This document shows, piece after piece, positions 35,701-48,839 of a stretch of 64,000 nt of DNA. Under the pieces are notes generated by a model that saw nothing but the letters and a program-made list of their open reading frames with translations, did no database searches and was not told the DNA's origin. Source of the stretch: Acanthacorydalis orientalis. Lineage: Eukaryota > Arthropoda > Insecta > Megaloptera > Corydalidae. Within the stretch, counting starts at the first letter, position 1; every line of letters begins with the position of its first letter. The stretch spans positions 61,931,579 through 61,995,578 of the forward strand of contig CM068313.1 of the NCBI GenBank assembly GCA_034766995.1, written 5' to 3'. A program made the position numbers and the translations under genes.

Positions 35701-38700
35701 ATATTCCCAGGACAGTACCAGGACAGACTGACAAGGATAACAGTTGAAAACTTATATACAGAATATCACTGTGTGAACGAAACAATGTTTCCTTGATATT
35801 TATGACAATTTAAATATTTAATCCCTTCAATTCAACACATCCCTGTCTAGATTGAACACATGCTCTAGTTTTCCCACTGAAAATATTCCCAGGACAGTAC
35901 CAGGACAGACTGACAAGGATAACAGTTGAAAACTTATATACAGAATATCACTGTGTGAACGAAACAATGTTTCCTTGATATTTATGACAATTTAAATATT
36001 TAATCCCTTCAATTCAACACATCCCTGTCTAGATTGAACACATGCTCTAGTTTTCCCACTGAAAATATTCCCAGGACAGTACCAGGACAGACTGACAAGG
36101 ATAACAGTTGAAAACTTATATACAGAATATCACTGTGTGAACGAAACAATGTTTCCTTGATATTTATGACAATTTAAATATTTAATCCCTTCAATTCAAC
36201 ACATCCCTGTCTAGATTGAACACATGCTCTAGTTTTCCCACTGAAAATATTCCCAGGACAGTACCAGGACAGACTGACAAGGATAACAGTTGAAAACTTA
36301 TATACAGAATATCACTGTGTGAACGAAACAATGTTTCCTTGATATTTATGACAATTTAAATATTTAATCTCTTCAATTCAACACATCCCTGTCTAGATTG
36401 AACACATGCTCTAGTTTTCCCACTGAAAATATTCCCAGGACAGTACCAGGACAGACTGACAAGGATAACAGTTGAAAACTTATATACAGAATATCACTGT
36501 GTGAACGAAACAATGTTTCCTTGATATTTATGACAATTTAAATATTTAATCCCTTCAATTCAACACATCCCTGTCTAGATTGAACACATGCTCTAGTTTT
36601 CCCACTGAAAATATTCCCAGGACAGTACCAGGACAGACTGACAAGGATAACAGTTGAAAACTTATATACAGAATATCACTGTGTGAACGAAACAATGTTT
36701 CCTTGATATTTATGACAATTTAAATATTTAATCCCTTCAATTCAACACATCCCTGTCTAGATTGAACACATGCTCTAGTTTTCCCACTGAAAATATTCCC
36801 AGGACAGTACCAGGACAGACTGACAAGGATAACAGTTGAAAACTTATATACAGAATATCACTGTGTGAACGAAACAATGTTTCCTTGATATTTATGACAA
36901 TTTAAATATTTAATCCCTTCAATTCAACACATCCCTGTCTAGATTGAACACATGCTCTAGTTTTCCCACTGAAAATATTCCCAGGACAGTACCAGGACAG
37001 ACTGACAAGGATAACAGTTGAAAACTTATATACAGAATATCACTGTGTGAACGAAACAATGTTTCCTTGATATTTATGACAATTTAAATATTTAATCCCT
37101 TCAATTCAACACATCCCTGTCTAGATTGAACACATGCTCTAGTTTTCCCACTGAAAATATTCCCAGGACAGTACCAGGACAGACTGACAAGGATAACAGT
37201 TGAAAACTTATATACAGAATATCACTGTGTGAACGAAACAATGTTTCCTTGATATTTATGACAATTTAAATATTTAATCCCTTCAATTCAACACATCCCT
37301 GTCTAGATTGAACACATGCTCTAGTTTTCCCACTGAAAATATTCCCAGGACAGTACCAGGACAGACTGACAAGGATAACAGTTGAAAACTTATATACAGA
37401 ATATCACTGTGTGAACGAAACAATGTTTCCTTGATATTTATGACAATTTAAATATTTAATCCCTTCAATTCAACACATCCCTGTCTAGATTGAACACATG
37501 CTCTAGTTTTCCCACTGAAAATATTCCCAGGACAGTACCAGGACAGACTGACAAGGATAACAGTTGAAAACTTATATACAGAATATCACTGTGTGAACGA
37601 AACAATGTTTCCTTGATATTTATGACAATTTAAATATTTAATCCCTTCAATTCAACACATCCCTGTCTAGATTGAACACATGCTCTAGTTTTCCCACTGA
37701 AAATATTCCCAGGACAGTACCAGGACAGACTGACAAGGATAACAGTTGAAAACTTATATACAGAATATCACTGTGTGAACGAAACAATGTTTCCTTGATA
37801 TTTATGACAATTTAAATATTTAATCCCTTCAATTCAACACATCCCTGTCTAGATTGAACACATGCTCTAGTTTTCCCACTGAAAATATTCCCAGGACAGT
37901 ACCAGGACAGACTGACAAGGATAACAGTTGAAAACTTATATACAGAATATCACTGTGTGAACGAAACAATGTTTCCTTGATATTTATGACAATTTAAATA
38001 TTTAATCCCTTCAATTCAACACATCCCTGTCTAGATTGAACACATGCTCTAGTTTTCCCACTGAAAATATTCCCAGGACAGTACCAGGACAGACTGACAA
38101 GGATAACAGTTGAAAACTTATATACAGAATATCACTGTGTGAACGAAACAATGTTTCCTTGATATTTATGTCAATTTAAATATTTAATCCCTTCAATTCA
38201 ACACATCCCTGTCTAGATTGAACACATGCTCTAGTTTTCCCACTGAAAATATTCCCAGGACAGTACCAGGACAGACTGACAAGGATAACAGTTGAAAACT
38301 TATATACAGAATATCACTGTGTGAACGAAACAATGTTTCCTTGATATTTATGACAATTTAAATATTTAATCCCTTCAATTCAACACATCCCTGTCTAGAT
38401 TGAACACATGCTCTAGTTTTCCCACTGAAAATATTCCCAGGACAGTACCAGGACAGACTGACAAGGATAACAGTTGAAAACTTATATACAGAATATCACT
38501 GTGTGAACGAAACAATGTTTCCTTGATATTTATGACAATTTAAATATTTAATCTCTTCAATTCAACACATCCCTGTCTAGATTGAACACATGCTCTAGTT
38601 TTCCCACTGAAAATATTCCCAGGACAGTACCAGGACAGACTGACAAGGATAACAGTTGAAAACTTATATACAGAATATCACTGTGTGAACGAAACAATGT

Positions 38701-40095
38701 TTCCTTGATATTTATGACAATTTAAATATTTAATCCCTTCAATTCAACACATCCCTGTCTAGATTGAACACATGCTCTAGTTTTCCCACTGAAAATATTC
38801 CCAGGACAGTACCAGGACAGACTGACAAGGATAACAGTTGAAAACTTATATACAGAATATCACTGTGTGAACGAAACAATGTTTCCTTGATATTTATGAC
38901 AATTTAAATATTTAATCCCTTCAATTCAACACATCCCTGTCTAGATTGAACACATGCTCTAGTTTTCCCACTGAAAATATTCCCAGGACAGTACCAGGAC
39001 AGACTGACAAGGATAACAGTTGAAAACTTATATACAGAATATCACTGTGTGAACGAAACAATGTTTCCTTGATATTTATGACAATTTAAATATTTAATCT
39101 CTTCAATTCAACACATCCCTGTCTAGATTGAACACATGCTCTAGTTTTCCCACTGAAAATATTCCCAGGACAGTACCAGGACAGACTGACAAGGATAACA
39201 GTTGAAAACTTATATACAGAATATCACTGTGTGAACGAAACAATGTTTCCTTGATATTTATGACAATTTAAATATTTAATCCCTTCAATTCAACACATCC
39301 CTGTCTAGATTGAACACATGCTCTAGTTTTCCCACTGAAAATATTCCCAGGACAGTACCAGGACAGACTGACAAGGATAACAGTTGAAAACTTATATACA
39401 GAATATCACTGTGTGAACGAAACAATGTTTCCTTGATATTTATGACAATTTAAATATTTAATCCCTTCAATTCAACACATCCCTGTCTAGATTGAACACA
39501 TGCTCTAGTTTTCCCACTGAAAATATTCCCAGGACAGTACCAGGACAGACTGACAAGGATAACAGTTGAAAACTTATATACAGAATATCACTGTGTGAAC
39601 GAAACAATGTTTCCTTGATATTTATGACAATTTAAATATTTAATCCCTTCAATTCAACACATCCCTGTCTAGATTGAACACATGCTCTAGTTTTCCCACT
39701 GAAAATATTCCCAGGACAGTACCAGGACAGACTGACAAGGATAACAGTTGAAAACTTATATACAGAATATCACTGTGTGAACGAAACAATGTTTCCTTGA
39801 TATTTATGACAATTTAAATATTTAATCTCTTCAATTCAACACATCCCTGTCTAGATTGAACACATGCTCTAGTTTTCCCACTGAAAATATTCCCAGGACA
39901 GTACCAGGACAGACTGACAAGGATAACAGTTGAAAACTTATATACAGAATATCACTGTGTGAACGAAACAATGTTTCCTTGATATTTATGACAATTTAAA
40001 TATTTAATCTCTTCAATTCAACACATCCCTGTCTAGATTGAACACATGCTCTAGTTTTCCCACTGAAAATATTCCCAGGACAGTACCAGGACAGA
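23716..40095. repeat. Satellite core: 90 tandem monomers of 182 bp
   Basis: Successive CTGACAAGG starts fall at 23716, 23898, 24080, 24262 and so on, and 23716 + 90 x 182 = 40096 is again a start. All 90 monomers therefore have the same length. Variation is almost limited to two sites: ATG(A/T)CAATTT and TAATC(C/T)CTTC. Rare private variants exist, such as GAATAGCAC in monomers 1 and 5. All monomers share GAAACAATGTTTC, which has a GAAAC/GTTTC dyad. No open frame runs through the array. Very high identity with a fixed length means recent amplification or strong homogenisation. Confidence 0.98.
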
Positions 40096-41690
40096 CTGAC
40101 AAGGATAACAGTTGAAAACTTATATACAGAATATCACTGTGTGAACGAAACAATATTTCCTTGATATTTATGACAATTTAAATATTTAATCACTCCAGTA
40201 CAACGCGTCCCTGTCTAGATTGAACACATGCTCTAGTTTTTCCACTGAAAATATTCCCAGGGCAGTACTAGGATCGATTGACAAGGATAACAGTTGAAAA
40301 CCTATATAAGAATATCACTGTGTGAACGAAACAATATTTCCTTGATATTTATGACAATTCAAATATTTAAACACTCCAGTTCAACGCGTCCCTGTCTAGA
40401 TTGAACACATGCTCTAGTTTTTCCACTGAAAATATTCCCAGGACAGTACTAGGACCGATTGACAAGGATAACAGTTGAAAACCTATATAAGAATATCACT
40501 GTGTGAACGAAACAATATTTCCTTGATATTTATGACAATTTAAATATTTAATCTCTTCAACACGTCCCTGTCTAGATTGAACACTTGCACTAGTTTTTCC
40601 ACTGAAGATATTTCCAGGACAATACTAGGACAGACTGACAAGGATAACAGTTGAAAACATATACACAGAATATCACTGTGTGAACGAAACAATATTTCCT
40701 TGATATTAATGACAATTTAAATATTTAATCTCTTCAACACGTCCCTGTCTAGATTGAACACTTGCACTAGTTTTTCCACTGAAGATATTTCCAGGACAAT
40801 ACTAGGACAGACTGACAAGGATAACAGTTGAAAACATATACACAGAATATCACTGTGTGAACGAAACAATATTTCCTTGATATTTATGACAATTTAAATA
40901 TTTAATCTCTTCAATTCAACACGTCCCTGTCTAGATTGAACACATGCTCTAGTTTTTTCACTGAAGATATTTCCAGGACAATACTAGGACAGACTGACAA
41001 GGATAACAGTTGAAAACTTATACACAGAATATCACTGTGTGAACGAAACAATATTTTCTTGATATTTATGACAATTTAAATATTTAATCTCTCCAATTCA
41101 ACACGTCCCTGTCTAGATTGAACACATGCTCTAGTTTTTAGACTGAGGATATTCCCAGTCCTATACTATGATAGACCAAAACAAGGATACCAGTTGACAA
41201 TTTAGATTGTGAATATCACTAGGTGAACGACAAAATATTGCCTCGATACTTTTGATAATTTAGATACCTAACCTCCTTAATTCAACACATTGCTGTCTAG
41301 ATTGATCGCATGCTGTAGTTTTTATACTGAGGATATTTCCAAGACTAAATTAACAAGGATAACAGTTGACAATTTAGATACAGAATATCAGTGTGTAAAT
41401 GAAACAATATTTCCTCGATATTTATAAAAATTTTAATTTTTATAGAATTCAGCACATCCGTGTCTAGAATTGAGCACAAGCTCTACTTTTTACACTGATG
41501 ATTTGACTAAGACTATTTTAGCAAGGATAACAGTTGACAATTTTAGATACAGACTATCTCTAATTGAATGAAACAATAGTTCATTGATATTTACAATAAC
41601 TTTAATGTCTATTTAATTGAATTCAGCACATCCCTGTTTCTAGAGTGCTCACATACTCGTTATCGAATCGGGAATTATTCAGAACTTAAT
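40096..41690. repeat. Satellite edge with rising divergence
   Basis: Monomers start at 40096, 40278, 40459, 40635, 40812 and 40994, giving lengths of 182, 181, 176, 177 and 182. More decayed units follow to about 41690. All read CAATATTT where every core monomer reads CAATGTTT. Many have ACGCGTCC or ACACGTCC for ACACATCC. Monomer 91 is core-like for its first 55 bp or so and edge-like after that, so the amplification breakpoint lies at about 40135-40153. Confidence 0.93.
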
Positions 41691-44600
41691 TTTTTGATAA
41701 GATATTTCTTTGGCTCTTGCTTCACCAGGAAGTAAGGTCCTTTTTATGTTAAAACCACGTATCCAGTGATGAAGCAGGGAGTAGTATCTGGGTCATTGCC
41801 TAAGTCGTCATCGCTGAAACCATCAAATTCTGATCTTTTGTTCCTGCCAAACACGATTTTATGTTCGTCGATCCTTGGAGGTAGCGAAGAACGTTTTTCA
41901 TGCTGTCCAATGGAGCCGACCAGGATCGTTGTTGAATCTGATGAGTTGTCCCACGGCGAAATCAATATCGGGCCTTGTAGCTTGGGGTATTAAAATGTAC
42001 AATTGTATGTACAATTGCACGTACGAATTACTTATTACATGGAGACCTGGGAGAGAAAACGTACATTCGAAAACTAGAAGGTTTCGAGATTACCGAGAGT
42101 CTCCAGGTAAGAAATCCTTTCTGCTATCGAGATGATGGAATTCCAGGTTATTTTTCACTCCGTTTGTGTACAGGAATCGAATCGTGTTCATACTAACTAC
42201 TGGTGAGTAAGTGTCACTGCAGTCGATTCCTCGTTGTTGAGTGCAGCGCCTTTTACCACTAATCAGGTTTTGTATTTTCTCGATCCGGAACCACCGTCTA
42301 GCTTGGGTTTAAAAACCTAGCGTTTGTTGTATGCCTTCTTGTTCGGTGCAAAGTTGATGAGTGACCAAGTTTTGTTGTCGACCGTAGCGTCATAATCATA
42401 TATTTCATTCTTCCTGCAGTGCCGATTTCCAGGAAACTGCATCACGGCGACTGCATCGTGTCTCGAACGCTTTGTGGATCTACAGAATTCTCTACTTCGG
42501 CAAGGTACGTAATGAAATCCATGCCCGTTTCTCAACTTCGCTGTCTCGATGATCGGTGAAGAGTATTTCTCATGGGCATGTCTGGATTCGTGTTGTCCTC
42601 TGGGTTCCTCAGGTCTGGTTCATTTGTTTTTTTCATACCTCGAGTATTTTCATCCTGATCAGCTGTTTATCCCTTCTGCATTTTCTCCTTCTCTTCTTCG
42701 AGGAACCGAACCGGAGAGAAAATTGGAATCACGCCTTCTCAGCTGGTAGAAATTTTTTGACGGTTTCGTTTTCGAAGATATTACATCTCTGCTTCTCGTG
42801 ACTTTGTATGTTTGTGGACGAATCAACCTGCAGCCTTGTATCATCACAGTATCCTGTCAAAATAAAAAAACACTGATTTCATTTCCCCTTTTAAGTCATT
42901 TCTCACGAGGTATGTGGGTCATTGCTTTACATCCAAATATCACGAGATGACTTGAATAGAATTTTGTCCTTATCCAAATTTCTTCTGGACTTTACGCTCT
43001 TCCAGCATTCGTGGTGGTCCGATTCATGAGATAAATAGCCATGGCGACAGATCCAACCCAGAAGCGTTTATCCAGTCCGCCGTCTGAAAGAATTGAATGT
43101 ACTTTTTCAACGATGGTTCTACTCATCCGCAGCTCGGCATCTCCATTTTGCTGCGGTGAATAGGGAATGGTGAACTGGAATAACATACCTTTTTCCTTGA
43201 GAATTTTTTTATTGTTTGTATTGTTATATAATTTTAAATTATTAGGTCATAAAAATTTTTCTTTCGTTGTTGCTGATTCTAGACAAGTGCAGTGAATTCT
43301 TTAATGGTTTCAAAAAGGACTTTAATTTTGTAAAAGGTAGACAAAAAAAGTTTTCGAACGATTAATCGATTAATGAGACAAAATACCTAGATTTTCCGAT
43401 GGAATTTACCTCCATTGATTTGCAGATTTCGGTGTGGATTGGGTCCAGGATGTTTTCAGCTCGCTTACCGGAGATTTCTAACGGTGCTCGATGCCGCTTA
43501 CCCATAACTCAGTCTGTTCATGAAGCAGAGCCGACAGTGCCATAAAATCTCATCATTTCCATTTTGAGCATAATTGGCCATGTGAGTAAAGCAATCAATG
43601 TTGAATATTCCCTGCAACTCGGATGCAGTTGTGATCAGCTGGCTTTGAGTCGAAAATTTGGCAACACTGATTATCGAAATGGACAGATTTCTTTTTTGTG
43701 ATCCTGCAACAAACAAACAGTTAGTAGAGATGTTTGGCACATCAAGAACATCTTTCATCGAGATATTTTCGTCGTTGATGGCGACTTGTATCGAAGCTTT
43801 TCGCAATCAGTTCAGAGTTCATTTTTCCATTATCGGCGGCAATTACCTCGAAAGTATGTTCTCGTGCATCCTTCTAGAGCCATTACTTGTGCATCGTCAT
43901 GTGTGATGAAGCACATGAATCGATGCACCAAAGTTCTTTATTCATGGTGGCATTGGAATAAAATGTAAAGAAATCATTCGGTTTCTTCTCTTCTCTCAGT
44001 GGTTTCCCTACAGGTTTCATGCGAAATGCTCTGTAATCACTGAGAAGGTGGTCAAATCTGTTGCAGTTGTATCAGCACTTCCAACACTGTTGCAAGTCAC
44101 TTTGCTACTCTGCTGGTGGTTCTGTGAACGAAGATTTCTAAATCTTCGGTTTGTGGTAAGCAACACAATGTCCATCCTCAATGACTGACATCTTGTTTCT
44201 ATGTCGCTATGTCTATTCCTGAACTCGTAAGTCCCATTATCGTCTGTTTATATTCCTCGGAGAGACTGACGAGGGCAATTGTTCTGATCCATTCACCCTC
44301 GACTTCAAATTTAAGGCTATATTAAGACAATGAGTGGTTGAAATAAGCAGTGGTTTATCTAGTCAAATTTGAGTTTTCCAGGCGGATAGTGAGGTTTTCT
44401 CAAAAGGCTTACCTTGATCATTAATCTGGTGTCGTCAAATGCTGTCTGAAGTCTTTCCCAAATTTCTTCTGTAGTTCGGGCATCTCTGATGTGAACGTAG
44501 CAGTTACTACTACTTACAGCTAGGGTGATCATTGATTTGGCCTTGGTAATCTTCTGGTCTACCTCAGTTCCATTTATACAGTCCCATAAATCATCGTGTT

Positions 44601-44727
44601 CAAGATAAGCTTGCAGAGTGAATTTCCAATCGGAGAAATTATAGCGGTCGATTAATTTTTTGATTGCAAGTCGCCAGTTGAGCCCATCGTGTGCTCGTTC
44701 TGCCCGGTTTCTACATCGACTCGTTTC
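41691..44727 (-). pseudogene. Decayed Ty1/copia element inside the satellite
   Basis: Minus-strand copia coding sequence in order, with many stops and frame changes and no LTRs. Gag (about 44690-44400) has DWKFTLQAYLEHDDLW. A broken zinc knuckle (CWKC, then NRFDH) lies near 44070. The protease active site WCIDSCASSHMT (about 43930-43890) has Cys for the usual Gly. The pre-integrase block LWHCRLCFMNRL lies near 43510-43550. Integrase SPQQNGDAE and FWVGSVAMAIYLMNRT lie at 43160-43000. The RT entry GIDCSDTYSPVVSMNTIRFL lies near 42160-42230. RNase H GFSDDDLGNDPD...TGYVV lies near 41750-41810. Most of RT is missing. Satellite sequence flanks both sides, with about 80 bp of the expected monomer lost and no target duplication found. 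Confidence 0.9.
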
Positions 44728-47700
44728 CTTAATATTTATAAAAGTTTTAATGTTTCTTTTGTTGAATTCAGCACATTCCGGTATAGACTCCTCACATACT
44801 CGTAATCATGCTGAAAAATTATTTAAAACAATTTAAAAGAATAACAATTGACAATTTGAAACACAAAATGTCTATGTGAATGAAACATTTTCTTGATATT
44901 TATAAAAATTTAAATGTTTGTTGATGTCAGCACGTCCCTGTATAGACTACTCACACACTCTTTTTGCCAATGTTTCTTTTATTGAATGTAGGATATCTGT
45001 ATATATTGCTGACACACTTCTATCATCACACTGGAAAATTATTCAGGACAATTTACAAGGATAACGACACAGAATGTTTCTTTTGTTGAATTCAGCTTTG
45101 CTCTCATACTCGTCATCACACTGAAACATTTAGAATAGTTTAAAAAAATAACAACTGACAATTTGAAACAGAATATCTGTTGCGAATGAAACATTTTCTT
45201 GATATTTATAAAAATTTAAATGTTTCACATCCCTTTTCCAATGTTTCTTTTATGGAATATAGGATATCTATATATATTGCTGACACACTCCTATCATCAC
45301 ACTGGAAAATTATTCAGGACAATTTACAAGGATGACAATTGATAATTTTAGACACAGAATGTCTGTATGAATAAAACTACATTTTCTTGATATTTATAAA
45401 AATTTTAATGTTTCTTTTCTTGAAGTCAGCACATCCTTGTCCGGAGTACTCACTTACTCCTCTAAACACACTGAGGACTCATTTTTCGAAGATAACAATT
45501 TACAATTTTAGACACAGAATGTCTGCGTGAATGAAACATTTCCTCGATATTTATAGAAACTTTAATGTTTCTTTTGTTGAATTCAGCACATCGCCCTGTA
45601 TAGACTGCTCACATACTTCTTTCATCACACTGGAGAATTATTCAGGATTAATTTTAAAAGGATAACAATTGACAACTTTAGACACAGATGTCTCTGTGTT
45701 AATGGAACATTTCTTCGATATTTATAGAAACTTTAATGTTTCTTTTGTTGAATTCAGCACATCGCCCTGTATAGACTGCCCACATACTTCTTTCATCGCA
45801 CTGGAGAATTATTCAGGACAATTTAGAAGGATAACAATTGACAATTTGAAACAGAGAATGTCTCTGCGTGAATGAAACGTTTCCTCGATATTTATAGAAA
45901 CTTTAATGTTTCTTTTGTTGAAGTCAGCACATCCTTGCCTAGAGTACTCACTTACTCCTGTAATCACACTGGAGAATTATTCAGGACTAATTTTACAAGG
46001 ATAACAATTTACAATTTTAAACAGAGAATGTCTCTGCGTGAATGAAACGTTTCCTCGATATTTATAGAAACTTTAATGCTTCTTTTGTTGAAGTCAGCAC
46101 ATCGCCCTGTATAGACTGCTCACATACTTCTTTCACCACACTGGAGAATTATTCAGGATTAATTTTAAAAGGATAACAATTGACAACTTTAGACACAGAT
46201 GTCTCTGTGTTAATGGAACATTTCCTCGATATTTATAGAAACTTGAATGTTTCTTTTGTTGAATTCAGCACGTGCCCCTGTATAGACTGCCCACATACTT
46301 CTTTCATCGCACTGGAGAATTATTCAGGACAATTTAGAAGGATAACAATATACAATTTGAAACAGAGAATGTCTCTGCGTGAATAAAACTTTTCCACGAT
46401 ATTTATAGAAACTTTAATGTTTCTTTTGTTGAAGTCAGCACATTCTTGCCTAGAGTACTCACTTACTCCTGTAATCACTCTGGAGAATTATTCAGAACTA
46501 ATTTTACAAGGATAACAATTTACAATTTTAAACAGAGAATATCTCTGCGTGAATGAAACTACATTTCCATGATATTTATAAAAACTTGGATGTTTCTTTT
46601 GTTGAAGTCAGTACATCCTTGCCTAGAGTACTCACTTACTCCTGTAATCACACTCGGGAATTTTGCAAGACTAATTTTACAAGGATAACAATTGACAATT
46701 TGAAACAGAGAATGTCTCTGCGTGAATAAAACGATATGTCCTCGATATTTATAAAAACTTGAATCTTTATTTTGTTGAAGTCAGCACATCCTTGCCTAGA
46801 GTACTCACTTACTCCTGTAATCACACTGGAGAATTATTCAGGACTAATTTTACAGGGATAACAATTTACAATTTTAGACACAGAATGTCTCTGTGTCAAT
46901 GAAACAACATTTGATATTTTTAAGAACTTTAATGTTTCTTTTGTTGAAGTCACCCCATCCTTGTCTAGAGTACTCACTTACTCCTGAGATCACACTGGAA
47001 AATTTTGCAGGACTAATTATACAAGGATAACAATTTACAATTTTAAACAGAGAATGTCTCTGCGTGAATGAAACGACATTTCCTTCATATTTATAAAAAC
47101 TTTAATGTTCTTTTTGTTGGAGTCAACACATCCTTGTCTAGAGTACTCACGTACTCTCCTCTGTGAACACACTGGTGAATTATGTAGGACTAATTTTTCG
47201 AGGATAACAGTTAACAATTTTACACACAATGTTTCTGTACGAATGAAACATTTCCTTGATATTTATAAAAAAAAAATGTATCTTTTATTGAATTTAGCAC
47301 ATCAGTATACCGCTGACATACTCTTATCTACACAATGTAAAATTATTTAGGACAATTTACATGGATAACATTGACAATTTTAGACACAGAATGTCTGTGT
47401 GAATGAAACGACACTTCTTTGATATTTATAAAAATTTTAATTTTCGTTTGTTGAATTCAGTACATATTCCTTGTATAAACTGCTCACATACTTCTTTCAT
47501 CACACTGGAGAGTTATTCAGGACTAATTTTAAAATAATAACAATTGACAACTTTAGACACAGATGTCTCTGTGTGTATGAAATAGAATTTCCTTGATATT
47601 TATAGAAACTTTAATGTTTCTTTTGTTGAATTCAGCACATCCTCGTCTAGACTCACTCGTGTAATCACACTGGGAAATTTTGCAGGACTAATTTTACGAG

Positions 47701-48560
47701 GATAACAATTTACAATTTTGTACACAGAATATCTTCTGTGTGAATGAAACAATATTTCCTTGATATTTATAAAAGAAATAATGTCCCTTTTATTGAATTT
47801 AGCACATCTGTATACCGCTGACACTCCTGTCTACACACTAAAATTATTTACGACAATTTACAAGGATAACAATTGACAATTTTAGACACAGAATGTCTCT
47901 GTGAATGAAACGACACTTCGATTTTTATAAAAATTTTATTGTTTCTGATGTTGAATTCGACACATTCCTGTATAAACTGCTCACATACTTTTTTCATCAC
48001 ACTGGGATACTAATCTGAACTAATTTTACAAGAATAACAATTGACACTTTATAACACAGAAGACCTGTGTGTGAATGAAACAACATTTCCTTGATCATTA
48101 TAAAAATTTTCATTTTTCTTTTGTTGAATTCAGCACAATCCTGTCTAGTTGTACTCACTCATCATCACACTGGGGAATTATTCAGAACTAATTTTATAAG
48201 GATAACAATTGACAATTTTAAACACAGAAGATGTGTGAATGAAACATTTTCATGATGTTTATAAACCAATTAAATTTTCATTTTGTTGAATTCAGTACAT
48301 CCCTGTAGAAACTGCTCACACTCTCATTTTTACACTGAGGATATGACCAGGACTATTTTAAAAATGATAACAGTTGACAATTTTAGATACAGAATGTATC
48401 TGTGTTGATAGAACAATATTTCCTTGACAGTTATAACAATTTATATCTTACTTTTATTGAATTCGACACATTTCTGTCTTTGACTTCTCACTTGCGCTTG
48501 TCATCACACACTGAGATGTTTACCAGGACTATATGGTACGATGTTTTACCACGATACTTT
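44728..48560. repeat. Old diverged satellite monomers, about 170 bp each
   Basis: About 22 monomers related to the 182-bp core. Each keeps recognisable boxes in the same order: GGATAACAATT(G/T)ACAATTT, GTGAATGAAAC, TTCCTTGATATTTATA, GAATTCAGCACATC, and ACACTGGAGAATTATTCAGGA. The spacing is shorter than in the core (close to 170 bp) and identity between neighbours is far lower. Short open frames here are by-products of the repeats. Confidence 0.92.
45585..46606. repeat. Duplicated three-monomer higher-order unit, 511 bp
   Basis: Sequence from about 45585 to 46095 recurs with an offset of 511 bp as about 46096 to 46606. Three successive monomers of about 170 bp differ from each other but match their counterparts almost exactly (for example TTAATGGAACATTTC at 45699 and 46210). 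Confidence 0.85.
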
Positions 48561-48839
48561 TTTTTAAAAAAAAGGAAATGCCCTAAAATATTCTTGAATA
48601 AAATATTATTACTATTAATATACAGATATCTATCATTTTATACATAAAAGTCATACTCTGTTACATTAGGGAAAATACTGCACACATGCATTATATTTAA
48701 TGATTTTGAAACGTCTGTTCAAAGTTTATTAAAAATAGAATAAGTTTATCCGCATTTATCTATCTCATATAACATTTATTTTTGTGTAGAAGAAACAATT
48801 CAATAGATGATGTTCTGTATTATTTAAAGTTATGTGACT
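48561..48839. other. AT-rich DNA between satellite and inverted repeat
   Basis: Satellite similarity fades at about 48540. Nothing is recognised after that up to the inverted-repeat arm. Confidence 0.5.

Noticed and set aside
23716..40095. Regularly spaced repeats that could suggest a CRISPR array
   Set aside because: The whole 182-bp unit is repeated with no unique spacers, in a eukaryotic context. It is a satellite.
45669..46386. Two nearly identical 68-aa open frames
   Set aside because: They are the same part of a 511-bp satellite higher-order unit; other monomers have stops at these positions. Repetition, not coding conservation, explains the likeness.
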